Of a stretch of 64,000 nt of DNA, positions 52,976 through 64,000 are shown one piece after another. The stretch covers positions 682,001 to 746,000 of the forward strand of contig JAJTUP010000023.1 of assembly GCA_021399435.1 (NCBI GenBank), read 5' to 3'. The stretch is from Diaporthe sp. PMI_573. Its lineage: Eukaryota > Ascomycota > Sordariomycetes > Diaporthales > Diaporthaceae. A program made the translations under genes and the position numbers. Position 1 is the stretch's first letter. Each line of letters begins with the position of its first letter. The notes below the pieces were generated by a model. It was not told the origin of the DNA. It saw only the letters and a program-made list of their open reading frames with translations, and did no database searches.

Positions 52976-55261
52976 GGTGAGATCCCAAAGAGTTCGGACG
53001 ACAAAAGTGAGTTTTTAATGAGATGAGAGGTCCTTCAGAGAGCTTAAAAATGGTCGGCTGGATAATTAAGGTTTACATGAGGTGGGGACCGGGCACGTTG
53101 GGACAGCAGAGCCTCATTCTGGGGAGAGGGTCTTTGAGGACGGAATGCAAGTCGGGCCGGGATCTTGTTGTATCAAGCTTCCTCAAGCCTGGGCTTTCAT
53201 TTGCTCAATGGGCAGGTTGATTGCGCTGTGCGTCGTGGTTATCGCGTGCTAGTGACGTCCGACCAAGAGGAAGCCTCCGAGGACGTTGATAACAGCCGCT
53301 CCTGCTGCGTGTTCCCGATAGCGGCTGTCGCTCGGGTCGGCAGATGCAGGCCGTTCGGGATGTGTGCGATGTGTCACATTCATCCTCCTTACTTGTCCCG
53401 ACATTCTCAAGCTCTGGATCCTCATAGATTCGGCCATCAAGTCTTGTTTTCAATTCATAGGCTACACAAGACCTGGTTGTTGACGTTGACGAGGCTGAGG
53501 GTGAAGAGGGGATGATGTCACCCAGCCTGTAAACTACACTTGCCTCCGTTTCGAGACAACAAGTCCGCCGTGATAGGCCAATGGCTCTTGCCTGTGGAAT
53601 TGCGTGATCGTGTTCCTGAGAACTGGGGTCAGCTCAAAGTGGGAAGGGACGCGGGGGGGACCAGTCGGCGCAGGCGCAGGTGCAGGTGCAGGTCGGACCG
53701 GCTGAGGGGCTGCCCGCTTCAGACCCGCTGCAGCATTAATCTTTCCCGATCCCCTCGAGCCTCTGGTTCGGTTGTCGAGGCCGTTCATAAGCTCTTCAAA
53801 TGTTGTGCTGCGGTCTAAGACGTCGTCGACTATGCACAACGGCCGTTGCGGGCGTCCTGATTCGACACGCCGACACACCTCAACACCCCGGCCAATTTAC
53901 TTTTGGGCATGCTGTGCTCGGCCGGGACCGGCTCCCAATCTCTGCTCTCTGTGCGCCACTCTATCTTCACCTTCTCCTGCAGCTCAGCCTTGGAATGTTT
54001 TGAGTTGCCAGTTCATCTCGTCACCACTTTACTGTGTACACACGGCAACCAGCAGTCCAGGCAGACCGACCAGAGATGAGTTCCACCAGAGTGAACCCCG
54101 GCGACGGGACAGATCCAATGCCATCAATGGCTAGCCGTGCGAACAGTCTTGTCATACAATCACTGCCGGTGTACTGTGTAATCGCACCTCGCAGGTGGCC
54201 GGCACCGGCATGATACGGCACCTATCTCGTTGGCTCACATCTAATAAGTCTGAGGCGCCCAGACAGCGCGGTGAGATGGCAGGACAAATGACCTCACTTG
54301 GCTGGCGCATCATTGATTGTGAACAAGAGCTAACCATCTAGCGCTGCCCATCCGCTAGCTCTCGTGCTGCCTATCTATCCTGATTCCCGGATTTCGCAGA
54401 CGACCAGATCCCCCACAGGCTCGGAAGTAAGCCACGGCCTGGTTGTCATTTGCCAGTGCCCCACTGCGGAAGCGAGTCGATCATGGATAAGATCCATGAA
54501 TCCATGACAGTCCATGGATGTTGGTGTGGAGAAGAGGATCTTGGGTCGTCTGGCCAGTGCCCGCCCATGTTTCCCAAAAGGTCAGCCGGCTCGTGGCCCT
54601 CATGCCCTGGTGGCCCGAGGCGGGCCCCAGTCAAGCCAGTCCAAGCCGCGGTTGTGTCGATGCTTGCAGTGTGGTAGTACTGCTATTGCTCATGGCTCAT
54701 CCGTCTTCCGCGCCGCATTTGCGCATTTGCATTGCATTGCATTTCCCTGGGTGCATGTGGATCTTCGCACCACACGTCCCCATTCTGCATCCCGGCTCCG
54801 ATATCTCGCCTTAGCTCCCACATATGCTCTGTTGCGGGCTGCGGCTTATTCCTCTCAATGTGTCATATCATGGTCACCACCACCACCTCCACCCCACACG
54901 ACTCATTCTCCTGCTTCCATAACATATCGTGACCTACCTCGACCGCTTCGGGTGTCAGCCCTACTGCCTGTGTCGGAACCTACCTTGCCCTTGTTCGTTT
55001 TCCCGTTAGTTTGCCCACCTCCTACTTGCTGGTTCTGACTTCGGCTCTAGCGCTCGTTAGCACGTATCCCACCGCATTGTTGATTTTCAGACTAGGTACT
55101 GCCCAGGTCCTTGTTAGTGGCGAACGCCCCTCGGCGGTATAGGCCTGGGCACCCCGATTTTTCACATTCCCATTCCCAAATTTATAGGTCTTTCGAATTT
55201 CCTATCGTCCACATATCACACACTCCGCGACGGAGACTCCAGGCTCAGAAGGGCAGGCAAA
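52976..55261. other. 2.3-kb gene-free divergent region between DUF202 and MATE genes
   Basis: No well-supported gene. The minus-strand frame 53534-53878 has a coding-like composition (Pro/Ala-rich) but no family or flanking exons. The 300 bases before the MATE start are pyrimidine-rich leader. Confidence 0.35.
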
Positions 55262-57329
55262 ATGGCCGGCAGCAAGCCCATCCCAACCGGCAATGACAGC
55301 AGCCGGTCCAACCCACCGTCTCATGCTCATGCTCATGATTTTGCGTCATCCTTGGCAGCCTCATTTCAGGCTGGCTCACCTATCGCTCACGAGGCTTTGA
55401 GGCGGGATCTGGAGGAAGACTCCGAGTGTGAGGCTGATCTGAATTCAACCTTTGGCGATGACCTTTCAGATGAGGAGTCTCATGGCCCTGCCATGTACCG
55501 CAAGCCCAGCGCAATCGCATTCGGTACCACTCGGCCGGCTTTGGGGCCAAGAGGCGCGTCGACCCTGCTCACGCATGAGGAGTGGGAGCAATCAAGGAAT
55601 GCGGAGCTCAGTCTCCTGAGGGACAACCACATCCTCCCGCCGAAGCATCCTGTGCCCGAGAAGGAGAGTCTCTCGCGCCTGATCTACAAAAAGTTGTTCT
55701 CAACCAAGGTTCCCCTCACAGACGAAGATGAGGATGCGCCTTTGTCCCGCGTCGTATCAGAAACGTCGCCTTTACTGGCACAGATTAGCAGGAATGGCGA
55801 GGTTCCTCCGGCAGCGGATGGGCTACTGAATGAGCAATGGGAGGCTGCGGTGGCCTCAGGAAAGCTCAAGACGACGTGGCAGAGAGAAGCTAAGACAATC
55901 GCAATTTACTCGAGATCTTTGATCATCACATTTCTCCTCCAGTATTCTATCAACGTCGCCAGCATTTTCGCAGTCGGCCGTATTGGCACGATCGAGCTCG
56001 GTGCTATCAGTCGTAAGTTTGAAAGTGGTCAATACAATCCTGGAACAGCGGCTCACCAATTACAGTGGCAACAATGACTGCGAACATCACCTGCTCGGCT
56101 CCTTTCCAGGGGTTGGCCACGAGCTTGGACACCCTCTGCGCTCAAGCCTACGGCTCAGGGCATAAGCATCTCGTAGGGTTGCAAATCCAGCGGATGATCA
56201 GCTTTCTGATGCTCCTCTTCCTGCCGCTCATTGTCCTCTGGATGTATTCTACGGAGCTGTTGGCCATGATGATCCCAGAGTACCGCTCCGCGGAACTGGC
56301 CGGCATGTACCTGAAGGTCTACCTCCTCGGTGTCCCAGCTTTCATCGTGTTTGAGGGAGGCAAACGTTTTGTGCAGGCCCAGGGTCTCTTCCAGGCGACT
56401 ACCTACGTGCTGCTCATCGCAGCGCCTCTGAACGTGTTTTTCAACTGGTTCTTTGTGTGGCACCTCGGCTTGGGGTTCGTCGGGGCTCCTATTTCGATCG
56501 TGATCACCCAGAACCTGCTGCCACTGCTGCTTTTCCTATATGTCTACTTCGTGGACGGGAAACAATGCTGGGGAGGGTTTAGCAAGCGCGCGCTCACAAA
56601 TTGGGGTGAGTGTTTTATTCCACGCCCACCTGTCCCATGAATGGCAATATGCTAACACCCCAATTAGGACCGATGATCCGCCTCTCGATTCCAGGAATGA
56701 TCATGGTTGAAGCAGAATGGTTTGCCTTTGAGATCCTGACCCTCGCAACCGGTCAATTCGGCTCGACATACCTAGCCGCGCAGTCGATCCTCATCACGAT
56801 CACATCCACCACGTTCCAGATCCCCTTCCCAATTGCTATCGCAGCGTCGACACGTGTGGCAAACCTCATCGGTGCAGGCCTGGTCGACGCCTCAAAGACT
56901 TGCGCAAAGGTGGCCTTCTGGGCCGGCTGCCTTGTCGGAGTTTTCAATGTGACAATCCTATCGACCCTGCGCTACCAGCTGCCTCTGCTCTTCACCCCGG
57001 ACAGCGAGGTCGTCGACCTCGTGGCGAAGACAATGCCCATATGCGCCGTGATGCAGTTCTTCGACTGTCTCGCCGCTATATCACATGGCCTGCTGCGCGG
57101 CACGGGCAAGCAGGAGTTCGGCGGCTATGCCAACCTCGTGTCGTACTATGTAGTTGCCCTGCCGCTAGCTTTTGGCACGGGCTTCGGCCTCGGCTGGAAG
57201 CTCGAGGGACTGTGGTTCGGTGTCACCCTTGGGCTCGCCCTCGTCAGCATCGTCGAGCTTTGGTACCTTGCCCGCTCCGACTGGGAGCAGTCGGCCAAGG
57301 AGGCCGAGCACAGGAACGCGAACGCGTGA
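55262..57329 (+). CDS. MATE family multidrug/toxin efflux transporter
   Basis: Membrane antiporter of the multidrug and toxic compound extrusion family, exporting small molecules in exchange for H+ or Na+. Three exons (55262-56012, 56066-56605, 56668-57329) join in phase; the introns are GTAAGT...TTACAG (53 nt) and GTGAGT...ATTAG (62 nt, TGCTAAC branch). Product 650 aa. A long hydrophilic N-terminus of about 220 residues (typical of fungal MATEs) precedes the helices. MATE signatures include the segment ending LATSLDTLCAQAYGSG, GVPAFIVFEGGKRFVQAQG, NWFFVWHLGLGFVGAPIS and the second repeat GPMIRLSIPGMIMVEAEWFAFEI with RVANLIGAGL and LLRGTGKQEFGGYANL. Twelve helices can be laid out. The ATG at 55262 follows a leader of over 200 bases. 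No damage. Substrate unknown; it is not next to a biosynthetic cluster here. Confidence 0.93.
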
Positions 57330-58414
57330 GGGAGTTCTGCGAGTGCCAATGATACCCAGGGTAGATTTTGCACTGTTATTAATTGCAAAGCGGGGTTGTT
57401 TCGGTTCTTCACCTGTCGTTCACCTTGAAAACGGCATTATTACATTCGCTTCGGAGCCAGGCCTGTTTCAGTATCATAGCGGCAAAGTGTTATCATTAGG
57501 AATTAATGGGCGATTGCGCAGACAAAGAATGCATAGCAGATTTATAGCTAGATTCCGAGGCGCCTTAGACAATACACGAAGTCATTGATTGTTTATCCTA
57601 TCTCTAATTGATCGCCCGGGATCAATTATGGCATGCCGAGATGTATTTCTTCTGTCATATCGATGAACCAGGACCACAAATGACTCTATCACCATAAGTA
57701 GATGTTCTGCTTCAAGAATCCAGATATGCTATAGTCTGATTGATACTAACAAGCACTGCCTAGGGCCGTAGATTGTCTTAGACCCGAAGTCGAGGCGTGC
57801 TCGCACTACGCCAAGTCCTATAGTTGGCGGTGAGCTCACATATCTAGATGGTGTCCCACATACTAGCTGACCTCAAAAGACAGAGTTCGCGTGTTTTTGG
57901 TTTTATTTTATTTACTTATTTATTCAAAAGACTGACACTTATCAAGATACTGGATTAGAACGGAGCGACTGTTTGGGGACGGGGTCTGTGTCGGTAGGAC
58001 TTCCGTACATACGGTGATGGTTTAACTGGTGTGTATTGGGGTGTGTGTGTGTTCTCGCTAAGTTTGGCGGAAGCCTTCCTGACGATGGGGCTCCCCCTAA
58101 CTACTAGCAAAATAGGTGCGTTGCACCTTCCCTCTAATGACAGTCTGTATTACCCTGCAGGCGCCCGAGCGATGAATATGGATATTTGTTCCCAAACAAT
58201 TTCCTTCGCGGTGCCCAAAAGCCTCCTCCGCCGTCATAATGACATTCAAGACTATTAAGCCCTCAGCTGCCACTAGTCTGGGCCTATCCAATAATCGCGA
58301 ATCATGATTCAGAAAATTCGATAGCCAAACGCGAAACCCCAAAATGTAAAAACTCCGTGATTTAAACCGGACACAACCTCGTCAGTCAAGTTCCATGTTA
58401 CCTTCGCCACCTCC
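57330..58414. other. intergenic between convergent genes
   Basis: 1.1 kb without a recognised gene. A T/A-rich tract lies near 57895-57925 and a short GTGTGT run near 58039-58052. Confidence 0.4.
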
Positions 58415-59536
58415 CTAGTCGGCGCCCTCACCCGAGCCGTCCAGCTCCGGTCCGGACATCCGAGCCTTCTTTCTCGGGGGCTCGCGGCTGCTGCCGGCAT
58501 CCTTTGCCACCGCTTGAGACGAGGAAGGGACGGCTATGCTCCCGCTGAAGAGCATCTTAGACAGTCGGGACAAATCGTCTTGGGGGCGATTCGAGTTGTG
58601 GTTGGGAAGAGACTCGACGTCGCCGTCGTCTTCGGTGTCTTCCGACTCGTTTGACTCCCCCGAAGTAGGAATGCCACGGGTCGAGTCATAGACATCTAGA
58701 CTCTTCTCGAGGGCTCCCAAGGGGTTCTGTTGGGGAGGAGACTCGTCTTCGGGCTTGGGCGAAGTTTCTCGCCCCGTGATTGATGTCTCAAGCTTCCTGG
58801 CAAGATAAAGTGGAGGCAGGCGTCTCGTCGCATGCATGACACGATCCCGCTGCGCGAAAATCTCCTGGGACGTAGGTCCTTGATAGCTGGTTCCGTTCTG
58901 TTCGGGATCCTCATGAGCATTTTCTCGCCTCGTGCGCGACATCGAGCGAGGACGAGATGAAGAGGCAACTGAGCTACGGGACTCTTGCCTCGCCGCGCGG
59001 GCTTCCTCTGCTGGACCGGAAGGGCGCATGTGGCGGCACGAGACCTCCCAGGCCTTGATCTCTTCCAGATCGTAGATGATGGCCCTCGCTTGCCATTGTA
59101 GCAAAAGATTTTCATCGCGTTCATCGCTGTTAATTTGAAAATGATAATCATCATCGTCCTCCTTCTGGCGTAACGCTTGACGCAAGAATTTCACACGCCA
59201 GCGAATCTCCCTCCTCAGGCTGCGCAAGCCGTCCAGCCCGCCGTGAGAGGGCATGTGTGCTGCGAGATTTTTCCGGGTATACCCTTGCCCCGATGCTGTT
59301 TGGCCAACTGGATTCTTGCAACCCTCAAAGGGACAGACGAAGCAGCCGGGAGGAAGCTCGCGGGGACCTGTTGGCCAGGTGTCTGGGACATAGCTCACCG
59401 GTACTTCTGCCCAGGGCGGAGGGTGGTGGCACCTTGGCGACGGTGAGCCGGGCTCAGCGGTGGCGTCCATTGTGTACGATGAGATAGAAGAGCTGGAGGG
59501 GTCGTTGCCTTCTGGTCGCGTGTCTTCGGGCCCCAT
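58415..59536 (-). CDS. hypothetical protein with one C2H2-like finger
   Basis: Single exon of 373 codons from the ATG at 59536 (MGPEDTRPEGNDPSSS); an in-frame upstream Met at 59584 precedes sequence that does not look coding. A single C2H2-like finger lies at about residues 64-98: CPFEGCKNP...YTRKNLAAHMPSHGG. A charged helical region follows (LRSLRREIRWRVKFLRQALRQKEDDDD), then a Ser/Arg/Glu-rich disordered C-terminus with a basic patch REPPRKKARMS that could be a nuclear localisation signal. Resembles the loosely conserved C2H2 regulators of filamentous fungi, but no specific family is recognised. Expression and function unknown. Confidence 0.65.
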   Translation of the reverse strand: MGPEDTRPEGNDPSSSSISSYTMDATAEPGSPSPRCHHPPPWAEVPVSYVPDTWPTGPRELPPGCFVCPFEGCKNPVGQTASGQGYTRKNLAAHMPSHGGLDGLRSLRREIRWRVKFLRQALRQKEDDDDYHFQINSDERDENLLLQWQARAIIYDLEEIKAWEVSCRHMRPSGPAEEARAARQESRSSVASSSRPRSMSRTRRENAHEDPEQNGTSYQGPTSQEIFAQRDRVMHATRRLPPLYLARKLETSITGRETSPKPEDESPPQQNPLGALEKSLDVYDSTRGIPTSGESNESEDTEDDGDVESLPNHNSNRPQDDLSRLSKMLFSGSIAVPSSSQAVAKDAGSSREPPRKKARMSGPELDGSGEGAD

Positions 59537-61386
59537 GGTGTCAGCTGAGCAAAAGTGTCGGACAAAGATCAATCTTGTTTGCACGCTGTCTTTTGATTGC
59601 AGCGGGATGGACTCGATTGGGCTGTTGGCCGTGTCGAGTCCGTTGATGGTGGTGATAATCCAGAAGAGGGAAAATCGTCTCTAGAAAAGTTGCGTGTGTT
59701 GAGAAAAGGGCGGTTATGATGTCTGGCTGTTGTCGGGGAATTGAACGAGGCCGCGACTTTGAATTTGTGCGCGCTAGGAGATATAGAGTGAGCCTCATCA
59801 TCACTGCTACTATGCAGTTTAGTGGTGACTAGTGCCTGATATTTGTCCATGTGACTCAAGATAGAATAAGGGCAGACTCAAACCTAATAATATCGGCTGT
59901 GGTGGGCGTTTCATGATCGGGCACTATGATAGCCGCACAGTCCCCAGGGGACATGCCGATGCTGTTCCTGGCGTGTGTTGGCCGCTATCCATGGCACAGC
60001 CGCTGGTTGACTATCACTCACCGGGAAGGGTCAAGTCATCTCGAGAGATCACCGGCGGCTCAGAGCTATCTCCAAGGGATGCTTCGGCTCTGGTAATCCG
60101 TCTAGTTGCGGCAGAAGGCTGACCGCCCTTGGATGGCTGCTTCAATCTTTTGACATTGTCCGAAAGGGACCTGTGTGGTCAGCGAAACGTGTAAATAGTT
60201 CCCGAGGTCACACCCCGTGCACCTTTTTCAGAACACTCAATGGAGAACAGCCTGTTCTCCATGCTGGGGACTATTACCCTAGTTGTTCCGACCCAAGGCC
60301 ATCGTGCGATACTGACTGGATGTACCGTGACACTTGAGAGGGTATTGATCTTGTGGACAAAAAGCGCTGGGTAAGTGCTTTGGGGAGCATGTTTTTGCCT
60401 CGTGGAAATGGACTGCTGGACATGGTCTGACGTTATCGATCACGAAGATTGGGGCTCTTGCTTGTGACCAAAAGCTGAGGTCGTGCCTTCTAATATGGAT
60501 AGTGCTTGGTCACTGTTTCCCTGATATCGGTTCGCTCTTGTCGTTTGAAGCGGCCGAAATGAAGATATGTTAGACGCTTAACTTGTATCATCACATACAT
60601 TATTACAGTAAAACAGCCACATTCAAGAAATGCGAAAATGCCATTATAGAGCCTCTGTAACTAAGTTATCCTATTATCTTCCATCGAGCTATTGTATAGA
60701 AAGTTGTTTCGTGGGAGGTTTTCCCATGAGACGTTTTCCCATAAGACGTTTTCCCATAAGAGGTTGTCCCATAAGACGTTTTCCAATAGAGGGGTTCTCC
60801 ATGGAGGCTGTCCTATGGGAGGCTGTCCTATGGGAGGCTGTCCTATGGGCTATCCTATGGAAGGATGTCCTATAGAAGCTGGTCCTATGGCTCCAGGGGA
60901 GGCTGTCCTATGGAATGACATCCTATGGAAGCTTGTCCTATGGCAGGTTGTCCTATGGGAGGTTTATTCCACAGGAAATTGGGGGTGGATGGTGCGGCAT
61001 GCTGTGGCCGCATAGCGGACACCCGAGCCAAGCTCGTCATTATATATGCCTACCTACGTAGGTGTCCGAAGACCCATGAAGCCAGGCACAGCCTATTCTT
61101 ATGAAAACAAAGCACAACATGCATACCTTAGACTGTAGAGCAAACATTACAAATTCCTATATTTTAGACTATCAGAAAAAAGACCTATCTATACCAGTCA
61201 CTTCAAATGAGTCTGTCCAACACATCGGGATCCTCTATCCTCTCGGACTCACTAAAATTCCATCAGACGACTCTGGATAGCCTCATCCATTTCAATTTCA
61301 GATCTCGGCACGGTCTTGAGTATCCATCATTTCTCCTTGCGTTCTTTCAATTTGCACAATAGCCCAGCTGTCTCCTGAGAAATGGT
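59537..61386. other. intergenic with minisatellite
   Basis: 1.85 kb without a recognised gene. Holds the 15-bp tandem repeat annotated separately. An AT-rich tract lies near 60560-60680 and 61090-61200. Confidence 0.4.
60712..60975 (+). repeat. imperfect 15-bp minisatellite, about 16 copies
   Basis: Period 15, in two subfamilies. The first copies resemble TTTTCCCATAAGACG, the later ones GTCCTATGGGAGGCT; the last third is diverged with small length changes. Because the period is a multiple of three, a frame can stay open through it, giving pentapeptide-like translations (FPIRR, then EAVLW), but no gene context supports translation. Confidence 0.88.
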
Positions 61387-64000
61387 TCATTTCCTTCCTG
61401 TACCGGGGCTCGCCTCTGAGCCGTCACCGGCGATGCTGCTTGCGAACGAACTCGCATGGTTTCTGGCGATTTCGAACAGCCTCAAAATTAGGCGATGACT
61501 TGGCAGCCGCATGTAATACGGTAGTTGCGGTGCGGTCTCAACTAGTTCGCCGCTGAAAACCAAAGCATCGTCTGCGGGCTTCCTTCTCTCTGTGATCATC
61601 TTCTCCATTTCATCGTAGACACATTCGACAGCCACATCCAAGCATGGAGGAGACACTGAAGACGAGATGACCCTGCAAAACACAGACTTGGCTAGGTTCT
61701 CCACATCCCTGGCGTTGCCACAGTCCGGCAGATCTGACAACGTTTGAAAGCCACTCTGGACCTTTGTCACAACAGACGGAAGATTCAAGTTGCTCACACC
61801 CAACTTCTTGTCTTGTAAGAGTCGTACAAGCAACCCTTGACATTGTTTGGGAGAGAGGTTAGGGAACTCGATGACTTCTGAAAAACGACTCCTGAAGCCA
61901 GGGTTGATAGTCAGTAGATGATTGATGTCTCGATCATACCCAGCCAAGACAACGACGAGTCTGTTCTTGTACCTGGGATGAGTCGTGAGGTTGACAATCT
62001 CATCTACTGCCTCCTTTCCGTACGTGTATCGCGCTCCTTGTCTTCCATTGTAGGATGCCCCAAGCCGGTATGCCTCGTCGATGAACAGAACCTTGCCCAG
62101 GGCGTTATCAAACATCCTCTGAGTCTTGGGCCCTGTCTCTCCGACGTACTCGCCAATGAGCTCGTTTGCAGAGCAAATTTCGACTTCTGTCGTGGCCAGG
62201 AAGCCCATGTCGAAGAAGATTCGGCCCAACTTTCCCGCCGCCGTCGTCTTGCCAGTTCCTGGTGGTCCGCGAAAGATAAAGTTGAATGGTATCTGCTCCT
62301 TGGGATCAAGCCCCATATCCTTTGAATTTCGTACGATGCGTTGGTATGCTTGAAATTGCTCGACCAGAGCCTCTGCACCGACGAGATTCGCAAAAGCTTC
62401 TTGGATGTTGGACTCAGCCCGGTCCCTTCGATCATAGTCGGCATCAAAATCCACCTCCTCAAGCTCGGTGATTGGCGGCGTGCTGTTATCTTCGGATTCG
62501 TCGAAGCGCATCTGCTGAGCTGCCTTGGCTCTGTCGAGAATGATATCAACCTCACCCGCATTCCCAAAATTGTGACGGTTGCGGGAGCGATTGAGGACTT
62601 CCATGGCAACTTGCTTCGCCTGCTCGGAAGCGATGAATCCCTGGGCCTGGAGCTTTTTATCTAAAATGCTGCGAATCTCCTCGCCCGAGAAATCCTCGAA
62701 CTCGAATGCCGATGAGATTGGGAACCTCCTTGCGAGACCAGGGTTGACCCGTCGGAACATGTCTTCCATTTCAGGCCTGTAGCCCAACAATAGCACAGCC
62801 CGGTCTTCGTTTGAAGTGGATTGGACTTTCGCAACAATCGTGTCGATTACGGAAGCCGAGTACATGTTCTTCCGGTCTCGCGCGAGACCGTAGGCCTCAT
62901 CGATGATGAGAACCCTGCCTTGTGCAGAGTCGAGGATTGCTTTGGTCAGAAGTTCCGACTCGGCCCAATACTTCCCGAAGAAGTCGCTGCAGTTTCTGAC
63001 CATGACCTCCCCGTTGCTCAGCAGGCCGAGCTCGGTCAGAATTTCGGCGTAGTATTTGGCCACTGTTGTTTTGCCAGTGCCAGGGCCCCCAAGGAAGACT
63101 TTATTCAGCGAAGTCTCTAACAGAGGCTCCTCTGCCAATTCTCGGTCATAGTTCGTTTGAAGACGGGTGATCAAAGCACGGATCGACTTTTTCACCGACG
63201 CAAGTCCTGTCATGTCCTGCAAATTCTTCCAGGCTGTACTGTTCTCCAATCTGGAAGTCGGCGGAGGTCCGATGAGGTCGGTTCGCCTCAAGATCATGTC
63301 GTCGGTATTTTTTCGAAGCCTCCTACTGTGGCTTAAACGATCGGCTTGGCGAAGGAGGACGCGGGAAAGCGCGTTCTGGACGTCTCGAGCGTTAGCAAAG
63401 GAGTCGCTGCCACGGCCACGGCCGATCCGTCTAGCAACAATCCGCATGAAGACTCCGTTCATGCCTCCTTCAACGCGCATCCTTCCCTGGAATTTCGAAT
63501 TCAATTGCTGGACTAGAATTTGGTGAAGTTCGCCATCGGTGAAATCGTCGAAACTGAAAGTGTATGGAACGTGGCTCCGAAATGAAGGTGACAGGCCCAT
63601 GAATGATTGCATCTGGTTGCGTGGTCCCGCGAACAGGAAAACCACCTCTCCCTGAAGCCGCCGGACCTCATCCATGAGAAAGCTGAAGGTCGTGTTCACA
63701 CCATCAGGAACCATTTCATGCGCCCCGTCGATGAAAATCACTCCTCCTGTCGTCTTGCAGCGGAGGTCTTCTCCTTCGCCGCATTCAATTCCTGCGAGGC
63801 GTTTGCGTGAGATTGTCTCGTCGTCGTCTTTGGTGACTTCGAGGCGCTTGATGATTGAGCGACATTCAGCAACTCCTCCAGCGGCCAGCCGGGCGCCAGT
63901 GGTCTGTTCGAATGCGAGATGAGGAACAACTCCCAACAATGGTAGGAACTGAGCATACAGCTCAGCAACAGTGGATTTCCCTGACCCCGGGCCACCCATG
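61387..64000 (-). CDS. triple CbxX/CfqX-type AAA ATPase protein, N-terminus beyond the window
   Basis: 870 residues are visible, ending at the stop 61387; the frame runs off the right edge, so the start is not seen. Three AAA modules of the CbxX/CfqX (SpoVK-like) type follow each other. Module 1 has Walker A GGPGSGKST (about residue 2) but Walker B IFIDGAHE, with Gly in place of the catalytic Glu. Module 2 has GGPGTGKTT (about 303) and VLIIDEAYGL. Module 3 has GPPGTGKTT (about 577) and VLFIDEAYRL, with the arginine-rich sensor region FRSRFSEVIEF. The spacing of modules is about 280-300 residues. In related fungal proteins an SF1 helicase region lies upstream, but none of it is in the window. 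Proposed role, remodelling of a protein or nucleic-acid complex, is inference. No frame damage is seen. Confidence 0.88.
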   Translation of the reverse strand, partial: MGGPGSGKSTVAELYAQFLPLLGVVPHLAFEQTTGARLAAGGVAECRSIIKRLEVTKDDDETISRKRLAGIECGEGEDLRCKTTGGVIFIDGAHEMVPDGVNTTFSFLMDEVRRLQGEVVFLFAGPRNQMQSFMGLSPSFRSHVPYTFSFDDFTDGELHQILVQQLNSKFQGRMRVEGGMNGVFMRIVARRIGRGRGSDSFANARDVQNALSRVLLRQADRLSHSRRLRKNTDDMILRRTDLIGPPPTSRLENSTAWKNLQDMTGLASVKKSIRALITRLQTNYDRELAEEPLLETSLNKVFLGGPGTGKTTVAKYYAEILTELGLLSNGEVMVRNCSDFFGKYWAESELLTKAILDSAQGRVLIIDEAYGLARDRKNMYSASVIDTIVAKVQSTSNEDRAVLLLGYRPEMEDMFRRVNPGLARRFPISSAFEFEDFSGEEIRSILDKKLQAQGFIASEQAKQVAMEVLNRSRNRHNFGNAGEVDIILDRAKAAQQMRFDESEDNSTPPITELEEVDFDADYDRRDRAESNIQEAFANLVGAEALVEQFQAYQRIVRNSKDMGLDPKEQIPFNFIFRGPPGTGKTTAAGKLGRIFFDMGFLATTEVEICSANELIGEYVGETGPKTQRMFDNALGKVLFIDEAYRLGASYNGRQGARYTYGKEAVDEIVNLTTHPRYKNRLVVVLAGYDRDINHLLTINPGFRSRFSEVIEFPNLSPKQCQGLLVRLLQDKKLGVSNLNLPSVVTKVQSGFQTLSDLPDCGNARDVENLAKSVFCRVISSSVSPPCLDVAVECVYDEMEKMITERRKPADDALVFSGELVETAPQLPYYMRLPSHRLILRLFEIARNHASSFASSIAGDGSEASPGTGRK

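Noticed and set aside
53534..53878. 114-codon minus-strand frame rich in Pro/Ala
   Set aside because: Coding-like composition but no family, no clear splice partners, and no conserved start context.
60712..60975. Regular repeats considered as a CRISPR array
   Set aside because: Repeats are contiguous without spacers and the genome is eukaryotic; it is a minisatellite.

Overview
The window is nuclear DNA from a filamentous ascomycete, most likely a Sordariomycete. The evidence is short introns of about 50-100 nt with GTAAGT/GTATGT donors and CTAAC/CTGAC branch sites, Pezizomycotina-specific families (HET-domain proteins, PL4 and GH105 pectin enzymes, Golgi-type family 2 glycosyltransferase), and a Copia retroelement with the C-to-T decay typical of RIP (repeat-induced point mutation). 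I worked by eye; exon joins were checked for reading phase, but no database was searched.

Left part (1-21 kb) is a mixed, partly accessory region. It holds a PL4 rhamnogalacturonan lyase, a kinase-like gene with no recognisable N-lobe, and an intact chorismate synthase. Next comes a remarkable decayed locus: one reading frame of about 2.9 kb on the minus strand carrying a DEDDh 3'-5' exonuclease domain and at least 11 CxxC...CxxC zinc-ribbon-like repeats, interrupted only by four in-frame stops. A four-finger C2H2 protein lies just upstream of it. Then follow a gene-free stretch with eight copies of an ACT(A/G)GTCA-like motif, a short-chain dehydrogenase, a HET gene killed by a single TAG where the conserved Trp should be, and an intact 1056-aa HET protein with membrane helices.

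Middle part (21-42 kb): a GH105 unsaturated rhamnogalacturonyl hydrolase, which acts on the products of rhamnogalacturonan lyases; the very large IML1 (GATOR1/SEACIT) gene; a 4.2-kb gene-poor gap; and a VCX1-type Ca2+/H+ exchanger. A complete 6.6-kb Copia element (35527-42141) follows, with 156-bp LTRs and a TTATT target duplication. Its coding strand is minus and its pol is heavily decayed, but about 1 kb next to one LTR has normal composition and carries a separate, oppositely oriented gene remnant.

Right part (42-64 kb) is ordinary conserved gene space. It contains DBP10 (60S biogenesis helicase) divergent from a DNAJC8/Spf31-type J-protein with a GC-AG intron, SYO1 (5S RNP import chaperone), a type II membrane glycosyltransferase, a DUF202 membrane protein, a MATE transporter, a C2H2-like nuclear-type protein, a 15-bp minisatellite, and the C-terminal 870 residues of a protein with three CbxX/CfqX AAA modules that runs off the right edge. 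DBP10 and SYO1 both serve large-subunit assembly. PL4 and GH105 act in the same pectin pathway but are separated by the accessory region.
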